A stretch of 64,000 nucleotides of DNA, taken from SZUA-22 sp963751695 (GTDB lineage Bacteria; Bacteroidota; Ignavibacteria; Ignavibacteriales; Melioribacteraceae). The stretch lies in assembly GCA_963751695.1 (NCBI GenBank), contig CAVVVP010000005.1, forward strand, positions 1-64,000. Reading direction: 5' to 3'. The notes below the pieces were generated by a model that saw nothing but the letters and a program-made list of their open reading frames with translations, searched no databases and had not been told where the DNA came from. Shown here in pieces: positions 1 through 9,057 of this stretch. A program made the position numbers and the translations under genes. The stretch's first letter is position 1. Each line of letters starts with the position of its first letter.

Positions 1-1180
1 TGTCATATTGTTTCTGTTCTTCCATTCTACAAGACCAAATTAATTCGTTTTTATATACCGTTATGTCTGGACATCCATCACACATATTCTGTTCACCCTT
101 CTCTGTAAAGTCTACGGTTGAATGAACATTATAGTCTGCAAATAGGTTTTCTTAAATATTCTAAATGGATTACTAATAAACTTCTTTAGCGCTCCCCTTA
201 AACCTTTGTCAAATGGCCACAAGAATAGCAATGTCGTTCTTCCCTTTTTTGTCAATGATGGAGATGCGTATGAGAGATATGTCCCCTTAAAGAAATGATG
301 AACTGACATCATTAGTTCCATAAATTTAGGGCCCAAATATCCATATATCTTATCCTTAGTTCCAACTCTCTCACTTAAAAGCCATTTATAGGAATCCGGC
401 TTTATGTTCCATTAAGGAAAGCAGATGGTTTGAAATCTGGAAACCTTTCTTGTACTTTTGCCATAACATCTGTTGACATAAGTTCAATATTACGATTATC
501 CTCTGAGTGGTACATGATCTTATCCCATTCTATTTTCTCTCTTCCAGCATACCAATCGAATGGCATATTTGGCACAACATGTCTAAATGCTATAAATACC
601 ATTGTGTGTACGATATCAATATTCATATGTGCCCAATCCCTAGGTCTGGCACATACTGCAATGTATCTTCATATACTGTAGAGTTAAATGAACATGATAT
701 TCCACCAACTTCATCAAGCATCTTTGCATATTGAAGTCTTAGTTCACATAGTTCGAGTTCATTGTTTCCTTTCCATTCTCCACCCCGTCCTTGTTTGCTA
801 TCTACATGAAAAGTAAATCCATAAACCCCAGCTTTCTTAAGATCTTTTAATAGATCCATTGTAAGTGCTTTTCCGTTGGTGTTGATGATTGGTTTTAAGC
901 CACGGTCCTTTACTTCCTTCACTATCTCAAGAATGTTTGGATAAAGTAGAGGATCTCCACCAGCTATTGAGATACAGTCAGAATTTCTATACTTCTCAAA
1001 AACATCTAAGTGATGTTTAACTTCTTCAACTGGTATATGTGAATCTTTTTCATTTTCCCTATAGCATCCATCACATGACAAATTACACATAGCTGTTGGT
1101 TCTAGCCATGAAATCGCATTGTCTGGTAGTGACCAAGGTAAACGATAGAGTTCGCGATGATTGATTGTACTACTTTCCAT
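1..1180 (-). pseudogene. Radical SAM protein, frameshifted, runs off left edge
   Basis: The reading frame starts at 1180 and carries the radical-SAM iron-sulfur motif CxxxCxxC as CNLSCDGC near residue 33, followed by the glycine-rich strand IAGGDPLLYP, so the N-terminal half is a SAM-binding TIM-barrel domain. The protein is then broken. After PDLGIGHI (about 625-640) it continues in another frame as WAHMNIDIVHTMVF. It shifts again near 400 and near 115, and the last segment stays open to base 1 with a further MCDGC motif, possibly ligands for an auxiliary cluster. The substrate is not identifiable. Three separate shifts make a pseudogene or a poor-quality stretch more likely than one functional gene. 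The gene downstream of it on this strand is outside the window. Confidence 0.75.
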
Positions 1181-1215
1181 AAAATCCTCTAATGTTTTTC
1201 AAAATTTAAATTTGT

Positions 1216-1987
1216 TTATAACCTGATCCCATAACCTAGAGTTACATAAAGGGCACCGGTGTTGTTAGAACCATTCTTTTCATCAGCTTGAATTGGTATA
1301 AAACCGTAGACCCCTTTTAACTCTAAACTCAATTGCTGACCAGAAAAATTATATGTTGTACCTATTCCACCTGTAATACCAAAATTTGCATCATTTATTT
1401 TATCAGTAATATTGGTTTCATTTTCAAAATTCTGGGGAGGAAGTGGATTGCCACCTATCTCAATGGGAACATTTCCTTCACTATCCAAGTATACTCATAC
1501 TTTCTCCCTCGGTGTGTACAGTGGCATCCAATAGAACGCCAAGGTAAGCTCCACCTTCGATATATACATCAAAACCGTTATCTGTACCGATAAAAGAATA
1601 TCTTGCAAGAACGGGAAATTCCAAATAATTAATTATAGTTTCGTTGTTAAAACTTGCATATAAATCTAAACCTATTGGAACCGGCAATTCATCCATTCCC
1701 CCACCAATTGGCTGCATCCCTTCTCGTTTGCCCCCTTGTCCAGAGAAAAGTATTTCACCTTGCAGTGAAAATTTTGAATCAAAAGGTATGTTTGCAAATA
1801 TCCCAAAATTCGGAGCAAGCCTTGAAGTATATCCTTCGCTTTGCGGGGTTCCGCCTCCCTTTAAATTGGGGATACTCAAACCACCTTTTAAGCCTAGTAT
1901 CACTGATTGTGAAATACCGACATTTGTGCAAACAAAAAATATAATGATCATCAGTGATACTATTCGAACTGGATATTTTGTTATCAT
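1216..1987 (-). pseudogene. PorT-like outer-membrane beta-barrel protein, one frameshift
   Basis: An N-terminal signal peptide (about residues 1-26, ending GISQS) is followed by VILGLKGGLSIPNL, the first strand pattern of small Bacteroidetes barrels of the PorT/OmpW-like type (outer membrane beta-barrel, PF13568-like). The frame stops near 1481 after SMSILG and resumes one base out as VYLDSEGNVP. It then runs to a typical barrel end (GALYVTLGYGIRL) at 1216. Joined, the protein would be about 255 aa, normal for the family. One indel at about 1481-1490 explains the split. Function is unknown; such barrels are usually structural or transport proteins. It lies 11 bases after the next upstream gene and was probably in one operon with it. 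Confidence 0.7.
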
Positions 1988-1998
1988 TAATAAGCCTT

Positions 1999-2577
1999 TT
2001 AGTAATCTTTCTTGTCTACTGAAATGGCCAAAGTTTGAGTGTATCTAACATGAACCGTTTGACCAATTTCAACTATTCCGGATTGATAAACCTCTTCAGA
2101 TACTGCAGTTTTAAGAACATTTCCTTTTGGTCCAATTAAAGTTGCGACACCGGTATCTTCATCATAATCTTGAACAATTGCTGAAATCTCATACACTTCA
2201 ACCGCAATACCTCCTGGTTTTTCTCCTTTTGCTGCTCTTACTAACACTTCAGAACCACTTTCATCCGGTGTTTCCCCAGGAGCATTCAGTGATAGTACAA
2301 CCGATTCATAGTAATTGATATTTATTAGATCCCCCACCTCAATCTGATCGAAGTTTTGTGCATCTTCACTAATATGAAATTCCTGAACATTTTCTGGATC
2401 TCCCGGTTTAAATACCCAAAGTGATCTGTCTGATTCGAATACACCACAAACTTGTACTTGGGTTGATACCGCATCTCCAACTTCTACACTTGCTACTTTT
2501 TGAGCAAGAATATTAGAATTCAGATAAAACATTGTGACAAATAAAACTGTCCATGAAAAAGATTTTAGAGTTTTCAT
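1999..2577 (-). CDS. Secreted hypothetical protein with repeated VGD strand motifs
   Basis: The protein has 192 aa with a clear signal peptide (residues 1-25, ending NILAQ) and a strong ribosome site (AAAGGAG) before the start. The mature part is beta-rich and repeats the pattern of a hydrophobic residue, then GD/GQ, then VHVRYTQ/ININYYE, near residues 80-90 and 172-180. Secreted proteins with repeated VGDxVxVxY strands are common in proteobacteria and Bacteroidota, but I know of no assigned activity. It is periplasmic or surface-exposed by inference. It lies just upstream of the broken PorT-like barrel on the minus strand. The 137 bases before it are AT-rich with no recognisable gene. Confidence 0.75.
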   Translation of the reverse strand: MKTLKSFSWTVLFVTMFYLNSNILAQKVASVEVGDAVSTQVQVCGVFESDRSLWVFKPGDPENVQEFHISEDAQNFDQIEVGDLININYYESVVLSLNAPGETPDESGSEVLVRAAKGEKPGGIAVEVYEISAIVQDYDEDTGVATLIGPKGNVLKTAVSEEVYQSGIVEIGQTVHVRYTQTLAISVDKKDY

Positions 2578-2714
2578 TTTCTCCTTTAGATTATTGTTAT
2601 TGAAATAATATATTTATAGTGCTACCTATTTTATTATTAATAAGTAAACAACCTTATAATGCTGAGTATTAAATCTTGTTTTTAACACATAGCTACTCAC
2701 AGTCTAATTTACAA

Positions 2715-3746
2715 TTATGGGATAGGAATAGGTGCTGCAGCTTTTGCTGCATTAAGCATTAACCCGAGTATATTAATTTCAGCAGGATCAGTTACACCTT
2801 TACCAAGTGAGTTATGCGCTCTCGACCAAAGAATAACTGCATTTCTAGCATCCCTTAAGGCTATGTTATATGCCGCCTTTACACTCTCAAGTTCACTCAA
2901 TCCTTTATAGTACAGATTAATGTCATCTACAAATTCCTTTCTCATCTCAGTAAGACGGCTGAGTTTGAATAATACTCTTTTCTCCAACTCCATTATATCT
3001 GTCTTGCTAATGTTATCTTTGTCTTCAACAACCTCTGCCAACTGGGGATCAGCAATAAATATTGAATCGGTTGATTTAGTCCTACCGGTCCTGTATTCTC
3101 TTAAGTAGTACGAGGCTTTTATTGCTTTAATTTGTCCATCTCGCAATTCGTTATCGGCCCATAAAACTTCACCATATTTGTCTCCCCATTGACCATTAAT
3201 TTCGAGATGAGCTGAATCTAAATAGTGTTTCAATAGATCGGCAAGCTCACCGGTACTTATAGCAACTTCATCAATTATTGGTTGTGCGGCGGCAATAGCA
3301 TCAAGCAATTTTTCTTGTTTTCTCACATCTATAATTATTTCATCCATCTGCTCAGGTGTTAGATTTAACTCTATATCAGGATAGTCTAAAACTGGACGCC
3401 TAACACCCTCAAGATAATCTGCTAATGCTTGGCATTTGTCCTTTTCAGAAGCCTTTGATTCCGCAAGAGTTACAATTTCAATTGAATAGGATATAGTAGC
3501 CTTAATGATATCACGCATTTTTTTTCTAAAGAGCACAAATCGTTTGTATTCCGGTCCGGGTGTCAATGATGATAAATGAATAGATCTGTTTTGTAAAAGA
3601 CTATACTGAATTTCTCCAGCTACAGCTATCATACTGTTTGCAAATGGGCTTATATCCAACCGCTGTGTTGATGTAAATATTCCGCAACCATTTATAAATA
3701 GTTGAGAACCTACAAAAATGACTATAACTGTAAAAATCTTTTTCAT
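2715..3746 (-). CDS. Predicted lipoprotein, helical, unknown function
   Basis: I choose the ATG at 3746 (MKKIFTV) rather than an upstream in-frame start because it has a GGGAG ribosome site and begins a signal peptide ending in the lipobox LFINGC, so the protein would be lipidated at that cysteine. The mature part of about 320 aa is mainly helical with long charged segments, including repeated Glu/Lys-rich stretches at about 85-200 and 260-310, and resembles no enzyme I recognise. It follows the outer-membrane barrel gene ending at 3788 by 41 bases, so the two probably share an mRNA. A partner role at the envelope with that barrel is an inference from context. Confidence 0.7.
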   Translation of the reverse strand: MKKIFTVIVIFVGSQLFINGCGIFTSTQRLDISPFANSMIAVAGEIQYSLLQNRSIHLSSLTPGPEYKRFVLFRKKMRDIIKATISYSIEIVTLAESKASEKDKCQALADYLEGVRRPVLDYPDIELNLTPEQMDEIIIDVRKQEKLLDAIAAAQPIIDEVAISTGELADLLKHYLDSAHLEINGQWGDKYGEVLWADNELRDGQIKAIKASYYLREYRTGRTKSTDSIFIADPQLAEVVEDKDNISKTDIMELEKRVLFKLSRLTEMRKEFVDDINLYYKGLSELESVKAAYNIALRDARNAVILWSRAHNSLGKGVTDPAEINILGLMLNAAKAAAPIPIP

Positions 3747-3787
3747 TTTATCTCCCAAAACAAATAATCGTTTCATTCTCACAACCC

Positions 3788-4708
3788 TCACCATCTATAT
3801 TGTAAAGCTGCAACAACAGTATTAAAATTTGCTCCATAACGAGTAGTAATTCCTGTTGCATATGCTAATTTTAGTCCGTAGCTACTCGAAAAAGGTATTG
3901 CAACAGTGACTCCCCATCTATTATTCTTTTGGATAGAATCCTTCTCTTCATCATTAATAGTTGTTGCTCCACCATAACTTTGACCAAAAGATGCCGCCGC
4001 CCAAAAACCAGGAGCAAATACATAAGCCCCGTGTAATTGAGCAGAAAATAACGGGTCTTGTTTTACCACATTTCCGCCATAAAAATCATTATTAGTTGTA
4101 AAAAACCAAGCATTTAAATACAATTCCAAAACAAACCGCCTTATTTTCTGTGCAAATCCTATTCTACCTCCTATATTCCAGCGACCGGTACTAAGATTGA
4201 AAAACTTTTCACTGTTATACTGCCCGATAGGCACTCTTACTTTAATACTTGCTCCTATAGTTGTATTTTGTTTGTATTTTACGAATTCCACTGCTTTTAA
4301 TGCAGGAACCCCTATAAAATTCATCGCAACACCTACCACAGGATCTCCCATGCCGGTTCTTGTCGTGCTAGTATCTACTCCATCTAAAATTGCATCCCAA
4401 GTTGCGGTAACAAAAGGAAGCACAGCAAATACACGCCCTGCAAACCCAAAAATATTTATTGATCTTGCAAATGCTGGTGAAATTATGTGAGATTTTACTT
4501 TGGTATCTTCAAGTGGTATTGATTGATCGAGTAATACATTTCCCACAGAATAACCATAAGCTAAAAGAGCAAAATTCATATCTACAGGAGCAGCTGAAAG
4601 AAAGCGTGGTTCTAGATCCTGTGAGTAAAGTAAATTAGAAAGAAAAATTAGTATTATTGCTTTAGTTTTAAAACCCATTCGGTTGTATTTGCGCTCTTTT
4701 ATTTTCAT
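3788..4708 (-). CDS. Outer-membrane transporter-like barrel (MetA-degradation type)
   Basis: This is a 306-aa protein with an N-terminal hydrophobic signal (about residues 14-30). Its strands match the family of putative outer-membrane channels found near aromatic-degradation genes (Phenol_MetA_deg, PF13557): LEPRFLSAAPVDMNF at the mature N-terminus, GMGDPVVG in the middle, SIKVRVPIGQY, and a terminal aromatic-ended strand (ALQYRW). Known members are thought to let hydrophobic or aromatic substrates across the outer membrane; the substrate here is unknown. The promoter region carries two copies of the AAAAGTGTAAT motif 23 bp apart (4754 and 4777), suggesting control by a MalT-like regulator of this window. 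Confidence 0.75.
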   Translation of the reverse strand: MKIKERKYNRMGFKTKAIILIFLSNLLYSQDLEPRFLSAAPVDMNFALLAYGYSVGNVLLDQSIPLEDTKVKSHIISPAFARSINIFGFAGRVFAVLPFVTATWDAILDGVDTSTTRTGMGDPVVGVAMNFIGVPALKAVEFVKYKQNTTIGASIKVRVPIGQYNSEKFFNLSTGRWNIGGRIGFAQKIRRFVLELYLNAWFFTTNNDFYGGNVVKQDPLFSAQLHGAYVFAPGFWAAASFGQSYGGATTINDEEKDSIQKNNRWGVTVAIPFSSSYGLKLAYATGITTRYGANFNTVVAALQYRW

Positions 4709-4753
4709 AATTCTATCTGATTATAACAAATTATTCCAAAATTGCATAGGGGC

Positions 4754-4787
4754 AAAAGTGTAATATATGGTAGTATAAAAGTGTAAT
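4754..4787 (-). promoter_or_regulatory. Candidate operator: direct repeat of AAAAGTGTAAT
   Basis: Two identical 11-base copies of AAAAGTGTAAT start at 4754 and 4777, exactly 23 bases apart, with GGTAGTA between them. They lie 46-79 bases before the start of the barrel gene at 4708. The same arrangement, with small variations, occurs before five other transcription units in the window. Its role as a regulator site is an inference from recurrence, position and constant orientation. Confidence 0.5.
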
Positions 4788-4825
4788 ATGTATCCATTTG
4801 ACATGATGGTTTAGATATCATTATG

Positions 4826-6208
4826 TTAGAATTGAATTCCCGCGGAAAATATCCCTTTAACCTTTATAAATCTTGTATTACCGGTAAATTGACTTTGCAT
4901 ATTTTCCATTTCTCCTCCCAATAGCTGGGTTGAAAAACTTTTATTCCCATATGCCATCTCCAAACCCATGGTTATATCTACCTTTGCGATAGTGAATGAG
5001 AGTCCCGATGTTACATGATAAAGCGGCATATTGACAAGTAACTTATCAAACTGCGTTTTGGTTGCGTTGGCATTTTGATCAATAAATAAACTACCGTAAA
5101 ACGACCATTTTTCTGTTAAATATAATTCGTATCCAATGCCAAAATTAATTACCGAGGAGAGCTGATTATTATAAGAATACATTACTGTATCTCCGGATGT
5201 CTGTGAAACAAACGGATCTTGTGAAATTAAATCATAATTATCTACTTTATTAAAATACTCAAAAGATACATGTATTTTGGATCTCCCAAAACTGTATGAT
5301 CCCCCTGCGCCTATTGAATAAGAATTCTTATAAGTAGATTTCAGATCTTCCTGATAATTTGTAATAAGTAATCCGTCACGAACCTGCCCAGAGGATAATG
5401 CAATATTAAGATACGATTCCCCGATGCCGAATAAATTTAGGCTTGGGGTTGTTAAATTGATACCTAGGGTAAAGTTTTTCTCCCTAAAATAAATGCCGAG
5501 TTTCCATAGTAATCTTACATTATAGTATGAATTTTGTAAAAAGTACTGATTAATTTTTACATCTCCTGAGTCATCTATCGTATTAATAATTGTTTCTTCC
5601 CTCTGGTCATCGTCCCTAATAGCGGCAAACGTAGTTACCCCGATACCTAATTTTTCGATCGGAGAAAATGCCCAGGCTAAACCTAACCAGGTTTCCCGGA
5701 TATCGCTGTAGTAAAGAATATTATTTGAATTTATCAAACCGTTTGGAGAGTTTGAACCTGTATTTACAATATTCGAATTGAATGTATAATCCATATCTTC
5801 TCTTACGAGAATTGAGTAAAAAAACTTATGAGTTTTAACGGAGTCTATGGCAAAACTTCCCCCTATAAAACCGGGTGAGGGTGTAAATTTACTTGATGAA
5901 AGATCTGTTGCCGGTAATTCGTCAAACTCTACTTTATAGTCAATATATTCAAACATACGCGCTCCGACAATTAATTCAGCGTCTTTTACTAATCCGAGAA
6001 AACCTGGATTATAGTAAATAGCCGTAATATTTTCAACACTCCCTATTACTTGCCCACCGAGCAGATTTGACCGGGCGCCGTAATTCTCGTTCCAATAGTA
6101 TTTTGGCTGTGAATAGGATTCAGTCTTATTCAGCAGCAGAATAATAAAAGTGAACATAACCAGTAGTACAATTTTATTAGCCAAATGTTTTAGGTGATGT
6201 TTGATCAT
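4826..6208 (-). CDS. FadL/OMPP1-like outer-membrane protein
   Basis: The 460-aa protein has a signal sequence (about residues 10-33) and begins with GARSNLLGGQVIGSVENITAIYYNPG, the typical N-terminal pattern of FadL/TodX-type barrels (a small loop with N-x-YYNP after a glycine-rich turn). Later repeating strands such as NFTLGINLTTPSL, IHVSFEYF and WSFYGSLFID support a large barrel with a C-terminal strand ending IFSAGIQF. FadL-type proteins carry hydrophobic compounds such as fatty acids or aromatics across the outer membrane; the ligand here is not known. It lies upstream of a second outer-membrane gene on the same strand, and a copy of the GTCGAAAGTRG promoter motif precedes it at 6275. Confidence 0.75.
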   Translation of the reverse strand: MIKHHLKHLANKIVLLVMFTFIILLLNKTESYSQPKYYWNENYGARSNLLGGQVIGSVENITAIYYNPGFLGLVKDAELIVGARMFEYIDYKVEFDELPATDLSSSKFTPSPGFIGGSFAIDSVKTHKFFYSILVREDMDYTFNSNIVNTGSNSPNGLINSNNILYYSDIRETWLGLAWAFSPIEKLGIGVTTFAAIRDDDQREETIINTIDDSGDVKINQYFLQNSYYNVRLLWKLGIYFREKNFTLGINLTTPSLNLFGIGESYLNIALSSGQVRDGLLITNYQEDLKSTYKNSYSIGAGGSYSFGRSKIHVSFEYFNKVDNYDLISQDPFVSQTSGDTVMYSYNNQLSSVINFGIGYELYLTEKWSFYGSLFIDQNANATKTQFDKLLVNMPLYHVTSGLSFTIAKVDITMGLEMAYGNKSFSTQLLGGEMENMQSQFTGNTRFIKVKGIFSAGIQF

Positions 6209-6274
6209 ATTCCCAAAGTGTAATGATGCATTTATTTAATTCAATAATACTACCTTAATAGAACAAGTAACATC

Positions 6275-6295
6275 GTCGAAAGTAGTACAGTGTAT
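6275..6295 (-). promoter_or_regulatory. Candidate operator, degenerate copy
   Basis: GTCGAAAGTAGTACAGTGTAT lies about 67 bases before the FadL-like gene. It matches the 5' half of the shared motif (AGAGTCGAAAGTGGAAT), but the second repeat is poor. It is the weakest of the six sites. Confidence 0.3.
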
Positions 6296-6396
6296 AGCAA
6301 ATAGTAAATGTTGAACATAATTCCGAGAATACACTCTTTCAAAAACTATTGAATTCAGATCAGTGTCAGTTAGCAATTACTCGACCTGATGTATAG

Positions 6397-6555
6397 TTCA
6401 TACCTCACTTCATTCCAATTTTGGCATGGGCTCCAGTTTCAACAGCAGTTCATAATTTTGGACCATTCAAAGAATGGGGACCGTTCAGCAAATGGAGCCC
6501 AGCCGGGCTTGAGGGGATGCCCCAATTCATCCCTCAAAAAAGTCAGTTAAATTAA
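6397..6555 (+). other. Gene-poor stretch 6209-6619 with a possible plus-strand coding remnant
   Basis: No convincing gene lies between 6209 and 6619. Within it, 6397-6555 is open on the plus strand for 52 codons and is visibly richer in G and C than its flanks. It reads ...VHNFGPFKEWGPFSKW..., with two similar aromatic/Pro-Gly units, and ends QKSQLN before a TAA. There is no ATG or ribosome site. It could be the 3' end of a lost gene or chance. I do not recognise the family. Confidence 0.25.
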
Positions 6556-6619
6556 TCAAACATCTTTCATCTATACAAATTTGTAATTGCTTTTGAAATA
6601 TTATCTCATACTAATTGTT

Positions 6620-7414
6620 TTATTTAGGCAGTAATATCTGAACCTGAAATCTTGTTGACCACTCGGGTCCGAAGTCGGGCCTAATTACATTATAGAACGC
6701 ACCCGCTTGCAAATTAAGAGGAAGCTTGCCTCCTATCCTGGTCAGCTTTCCAACTGTTCCTCCCAGGGGAACTATCCACTTGCTGCCTTCAGGAGCCTCC
6801 CAATTTGCCGTGATAATTGGTGCAAAACTAAATACCAACCCTGTGTTCCTATATTATAATTAATAAATCGGCTGGAAGAGCATTCTGTTTACATCCGGTG
6901 CTTCTTCAGCGCCGGCAAAAGACCATATGTTGTTGATTAAAAATCCTACAACCCACTTGCCCGGCATTGCAAGCATTATCAACGAAGGACCGGCACACCA
7001 TTTTTGATTTCCTCTCACGTCGCCACCTGTCGGAAAATTTATCACTGGTCCTATTCCCCAGGTAAATCCCTCTGAGGCCGGCGAATAAAATGCTGTGATA
7101 TTTATATCCCCTAGACCCACACTTGTCTCATCTTCAGTGGCGTAGTCAGGTGTCCAGCCAATTGGTATTATTGTTCTGGTTATTATTCTACCATCGGCAA
7201 AAGGTAACACCGGCTGAATGTTTAGTACATTCTGAGTCCTAGAATATGGGCCTATATTGTATGCAGTATTATTCTGAAACGGAAAGCTCATCATGTTGGC
7301 TATTGGATTTTGTGCCGCTTTCGCCAACTCTGCCGTAGATTGCTGCGCTTCTATTGTACTCAGAGATATAAAAAATGCCAGAAACACGATAAATATTTTA
7401 ATAATTATTTTCAT
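6620..7414 (-). pseudogene. Outer-membrane barrel of the 'neuromedin U' annotation type, frameshifted
   Basis: From the ATG at 7414 (GGAG site upstream) a signal peptide of about 24 aa leads into NPIANMMSFPFQNNTAYNIGPYSRTQNVLNIQPVLPF, shortened here to its landmarks NPIANM, FPFQNN and NIQPV. These are typical of a widespread bacterial outer-membrane family often misnamed neuromedin U. The frame stops at 6860 after MLFQPIY. The family's next block, SFAPIITANWEA, and the C-terminal block LPLNLQAGAFYNV follow in another frame to 6620. One or two indels at 6840-6860 therefore split a gene of about 260 aa. It is downstream of a DUF1254 gene and separated from it by a strong hairpin. Confidence 0.75.
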
Positions 7415-7436
7415 TTTATTTTCTCCATATTATATT

Positions 7437-7464
7437 TAGGAGTGATGTTTTAATATCACTCCTA
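7437..7464 (-). terminator. Hairpin between DUF1254 gene and barrel gene
   Basis: TAGGAGTGAT and ATCACTCCTA form a perfect 10-bp stem around an 8-base loop (GTTTTAAT). On the minus strand it lies 22 bases after the stop of the DUF1254 gene and 23 bases before the barrel gene. The bases after it are AT-rich but there is no long U run. It is a terminator or an mRNA-stabilising stem. Confidence 0.55.
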
Positions 7465-7485
7465 AGAAATGAATCTTTTTATATC

Positions 7486-8991
7486 TTATTTCACCAACTC
7501 AATTTCACCTGGTCTCCAGGTTTTATCAAACCAGGGTTCAAGCGGACCATAAATGCGCCACAGCATATGCCAGTTTTTACCGGGAACAGTTTGTATCCAG
7601 TTTACATCTCCTTTCGGTTTTTCATAACTGAAATAAACATCAAAGGATCCATCTGCATTTTGCACAACATTTTTATCGGAACTGGTAACCCCCGGGAATG
7701 GATAATCCGTTTGAAGTAATGATCTTGTCTGTACATCGTAAACGGTTACATCCCAGAATTGTACAGCAGGGACATTGGCTGGTATGTGTAATTTGTATTG
7801 CTTATCTCCGGATAAAGGATTGCCTTCAGAGTCGCGCATACCTTTCATGTATTGTGATCCTTTTCCAACCGGTGGAGTTACCATAGCGGGCGTGATTCCT
7901 GTCGCATAATAATGGAATCCTAATCTTTGATCGATTAAACGAACTCCATCTTTTTCAAACAAAGAGCTATTTCCAGGAAATCCTGTTTCCCAGGTCTGGC
8001 TGCCAGGATAAGCTTTAAAACTCTTGTCCCGGTTTCTGTATTCATTAACACGTGAATAGGCATTCCCAACAAGGGCTGCTTCAGTTAGAATTTTTTTCAT
8101 GCGTGCATCCGGTGCAAAAGCTTTCCCTTTTTCAATTCCGATGGATGCCAGGTAACCTAAAATTTCAGGGCTAAATGCTGAAGCAGGTTCTTCCTGTACG
8201 ATTGCATTCACTTCTTCAAAAAACTGAAAATCGCTGGCGTGTACGGTGTTAAATGCTTTACCAGATACATTCACAAAATTTACAGATTTAGGCTGATCTC
8301 CTAATGGATACAATTTAAAATTCTCTTTCATATTTTTTACAACAGGTTTTGGATCGAAGTTCTCCATAAACCCACGCATCACCAACCAATTTCCATAGGT
8401 AGCTGATTTTGCTACAAAATATCCATCGGGTATTTTGCCTTCATACCCCGGGGGAACTAAGAGATATTTACCTCCTTTTCCTTGGTCAGGTCCTGCGTTT
8501 CCATAATCGGTTACATATTGAAACCAAAAGTCATCGATCAATCCAAGGGTGTTTGGTGGTGTTTCCATTACCATGGGCCCATCTTTCAAATCAATCCACA
8601 TAAAAGTGTATACAACTGTTGTATTGGGCGTAAGTAATATCACTTTAGAATCCATGCGGTCTTCCCAGATTATCATGGTTTCATTATCGGGGCCAAATTT
8701 TCGAAGGCTATTTCTAAAACCACTTAATGAAGCACCGCTTGTGGTTAAGGTAACACATTCAACTGCGCGTTGAAAATCGATTTGATCATAAAGTTTTTGA
8801 GCTGTTTCTTCTGTAGGAAAGCCGTCATCAAAAGTTAAAGTTCCGAAACGTGTTTCCACTTCATCGGCAATTGGGATACTTGCCGGAATGTCGGTGGTCA
8901 TTTTCATTTTCTGCTGTGCCTGCATTGGAATAATCATTCCAATCAAAAACAAGCTCATAAGCAGACTACTAATTGTTTTTTTACTTTTCAT
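7486..8991 (-). CDS. Secreted DUF1254/DUF1214 protein, copy 1 (group A)
   Basis: The 501-aa protein has a signal peptide ending PMQAQ (residues 1-25). It shows the two-domain order of this family: DUF1254 (about residues 40-175; landmarks IWEDRMDSK, LTPNTTVVYTFMWIDLKDGP, ETPPNTLG) and DUF1214 in the C-terminal third (HIPANVPAVQFWDVTVYD, TRSLLQTD, VDVYFSYEKPKGD-like strand). In between is the conserved EKGKAFAPDARMKKIL helix. Structures of relatives show beta-sandwich folds, but no reaction is established. Export to the periplasm is inferred from the signal peptide. It belongs to the paralogue group with KMTTDIPASI after the signal peptide, shared with the copies at 24729 and 32133 and the broken copy at 9058. 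Confidence 0.9.
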   Translation of the reverse strand: MKSKKTISSLLMSLFLIGMIIPMQAQQKMKMTTDIPASIPIADEVETRFGTLTFDDGFPTEETAQKLYDQIDFQRAVECVTLTTSGASLSGFRNSLRKFGPDNETMIIWEDRMDSKVILLTPNTTVVYTFMWIDLKDGPMVMETPPNTLGLIDDFWFQYVTDYGNAGPDQGKGGKYLLVPPGYEGKIPDGYFVAKSATYGNWLVMRGFMENFDPKPVVKNMKENFKLYPLGDQPKSVNFVNVSGKAFNTVHASDFQFFEEVNAIVQEEPASAFSPEILGYLASIGIEKGKAFAPDARMKKILTEAALVGNAYSRVNEYRNRDKSFKAYPGSQTWETGFPGNSSLFEKDGVRLIDQRLGFHYYATGITPAMVTPPVGKGSQYMKGMRDSEGNPLSGDKQYKLHIPANVPAVQFWDVTVYDVQTRSLLQTDYPFPGVTSSDKNVVQNADGSFDVYFSYEKPKGDVNWIQTVPGKNWHMLWRIYGPLEPWFDKTWRPGEIELVK

Positions 8992-9006
8992 TTTTTATAG
9001 TATTAT

Positions 9007-9045
9007 CGTCATTGTGACCCGCCAGCTGGCGGAGTCACAATGACG
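9007..9045. repeat. REP-like palindromic element / strong hairpin
   Basis: The outer arms CGTCATTGTGAC (9007-9018) and GTCACAATGACG (9034-9045) are perfect 12-bp complements. They enclose the self-complementary 14-mer CCGCCAGCTGGCGG plus one unpaired base, so nearly the whole 39-base element folds into one stem. Its GTCATTGTGA arms resemble the CGTCATTGCGAG repeats dispersed in many bacterial genomes. It sits between two DUF1254 paralogues and would also stop transcription in either direction. Confidence 0.6.
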
Positions 9046-9057
9046 AACTTGAATAAG

